From assembly GCA_044349205.1 (NCBI GenBank), contig JBIKRJ010000173.1, forward strand, positions 1 through 5,161: a DNA stretch of 5,161 bases. The letters are read 5' to 3'. Position numbers and translations under genes: made by a program. The number at the start of each line of letters is the position of its first letter. Positions within the stretch are counted from its first letter, which is position 1. Below, piece by piece: positions 4,884 through 5,161 of the stretch. The notes under the pieces were generated by a model. That model was not told where the DNA came from. It did not search any database and saw only the letters and a program-made list of their open reading frames with translations. The stretch comes from UBA9547 sp044349205 (GTDB lineage Bacteria > Bacteroidota > Bacteroidia > Cytophagales > UBA9547).

Positions 4884-5161
4884 TTTGATATTCCTCCATT
4901 ATTTTAAGTGCCTTTTCTAATTCTTGCTTTGGTGTTTTTTGTGTTTTCTTTTGAAATGCGTTACCAAGAACTACTAAATTCCCTTTGTCGAAAAAAGAGA
5001 AGATGCGATAAATGTTATTGCCGACTTCGACTCTAATCTCGTAGAGTCCTTTCGTGCCTTCTAAGTGTTTAAAATACTTTTCAGGAACTTGTCTTGTCAC
5101 CCGAATTAGATTCAAAGTCCACTCAATCTTGGATTGAACGTTCTCAGGTTGAGCCTCATAG
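4873..5161 (-). CDS. higB: HigB/RelE-like toxin, phage-derived Gp49 family (N-terminus beyond right edge)
   Basis: The frame is open from the right edge to the TAA at 4875-4873, giving 95 residues plus one base and starting YEAQPENVQSKIEWTLNL. There is no ATG; the TTG at 5115 is an internal leucine because the conserved sequence continues upstream of it, so roughly the first 15-20 residues are missing. Landmarks of the Gp49-like/HigB family are YFKHLEGTKGLYEIRVEVGNNIYRIF (29-54, split here by the central LYEIRVE), the strand GNLVVLGNAFQKKTQKTP (60-77) and a final amphipathic helix (78-91). These toxins are ribosome-dependent or free mRNA endonucleases that halt translation when the antitoxin is lost. 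The key basic residues (Arg43, Arg52, Lys71, Lys72) are present, so the visible part looks functional. Confidence 0.88.
   Translation of the reverse strand, partial: YEAQPENVQSKIEWTLNLIRVTRQVPEKYFKHLEGTKGLYEIRVEVGNNIYRIFSFFDKGNLVVLGNAFQKKTQKTPKQELEKALKIMEEYQNEN

Overview
The window looks like an ordinary chromosomal segment from a member of the Bacteroidota, probably of the Cytophagales/Saprospirales type. Four things point there: a YebC protein with the MGRAFEFRK N-terminus, promoter -7 boxes resembling the Bacteroidota consensus TAnnTTTG, weak or absent Shine-Dalgarno sequences, and short leaders. This assignment is inference from sequence style; no marker gene fixes the genus.

Left part, minus strand (1-2533): three genes read right to left. 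They are a DegP/HtrA-type periplasmic serine protease with two PDZ domains, a YebC/TACO1-family protein, and a Fur-family metal/peroxide regulator that runs off the left edge. Gaps are 75 and 50 bases, and each gene has a plausible -7 box of its own, so they may be separately transcribed neighbours rather than one strict operon. A 140-base divergent control region (about 2534-2673) with several small palindromes separates them from the plus-strand pair.

Middle, plus strand (2674-4002): purN (GAR transformylase, purine synthesis) followed three bases later by mtgA (monofunctional peptidoglycan glycosyltransferase). The spacing implies co-transcription and probable translational coupling.

Right part (4003-5161): 578 bases without a credible intact gene hold at least four perfect short inverted repeats, two diverged copies of a repeat of about 50 bases, a strong hairpin terminator, and a possible gene tail. 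Beyond these lies a minus-strand type II toxin-antitoxin pair in the toxin-first order of HigB-HigA. The toxin is cut by the right edge and overlaps the antitoxin by 11 bases. This right third has the look of accessory or turnover DNA next to a housekeeping block.

I found no clear new biological system. The parts most worth a second look are the hairpin/repeat cluster at about 4090-4560 and the palindromes in the htrA-purN divergent region.
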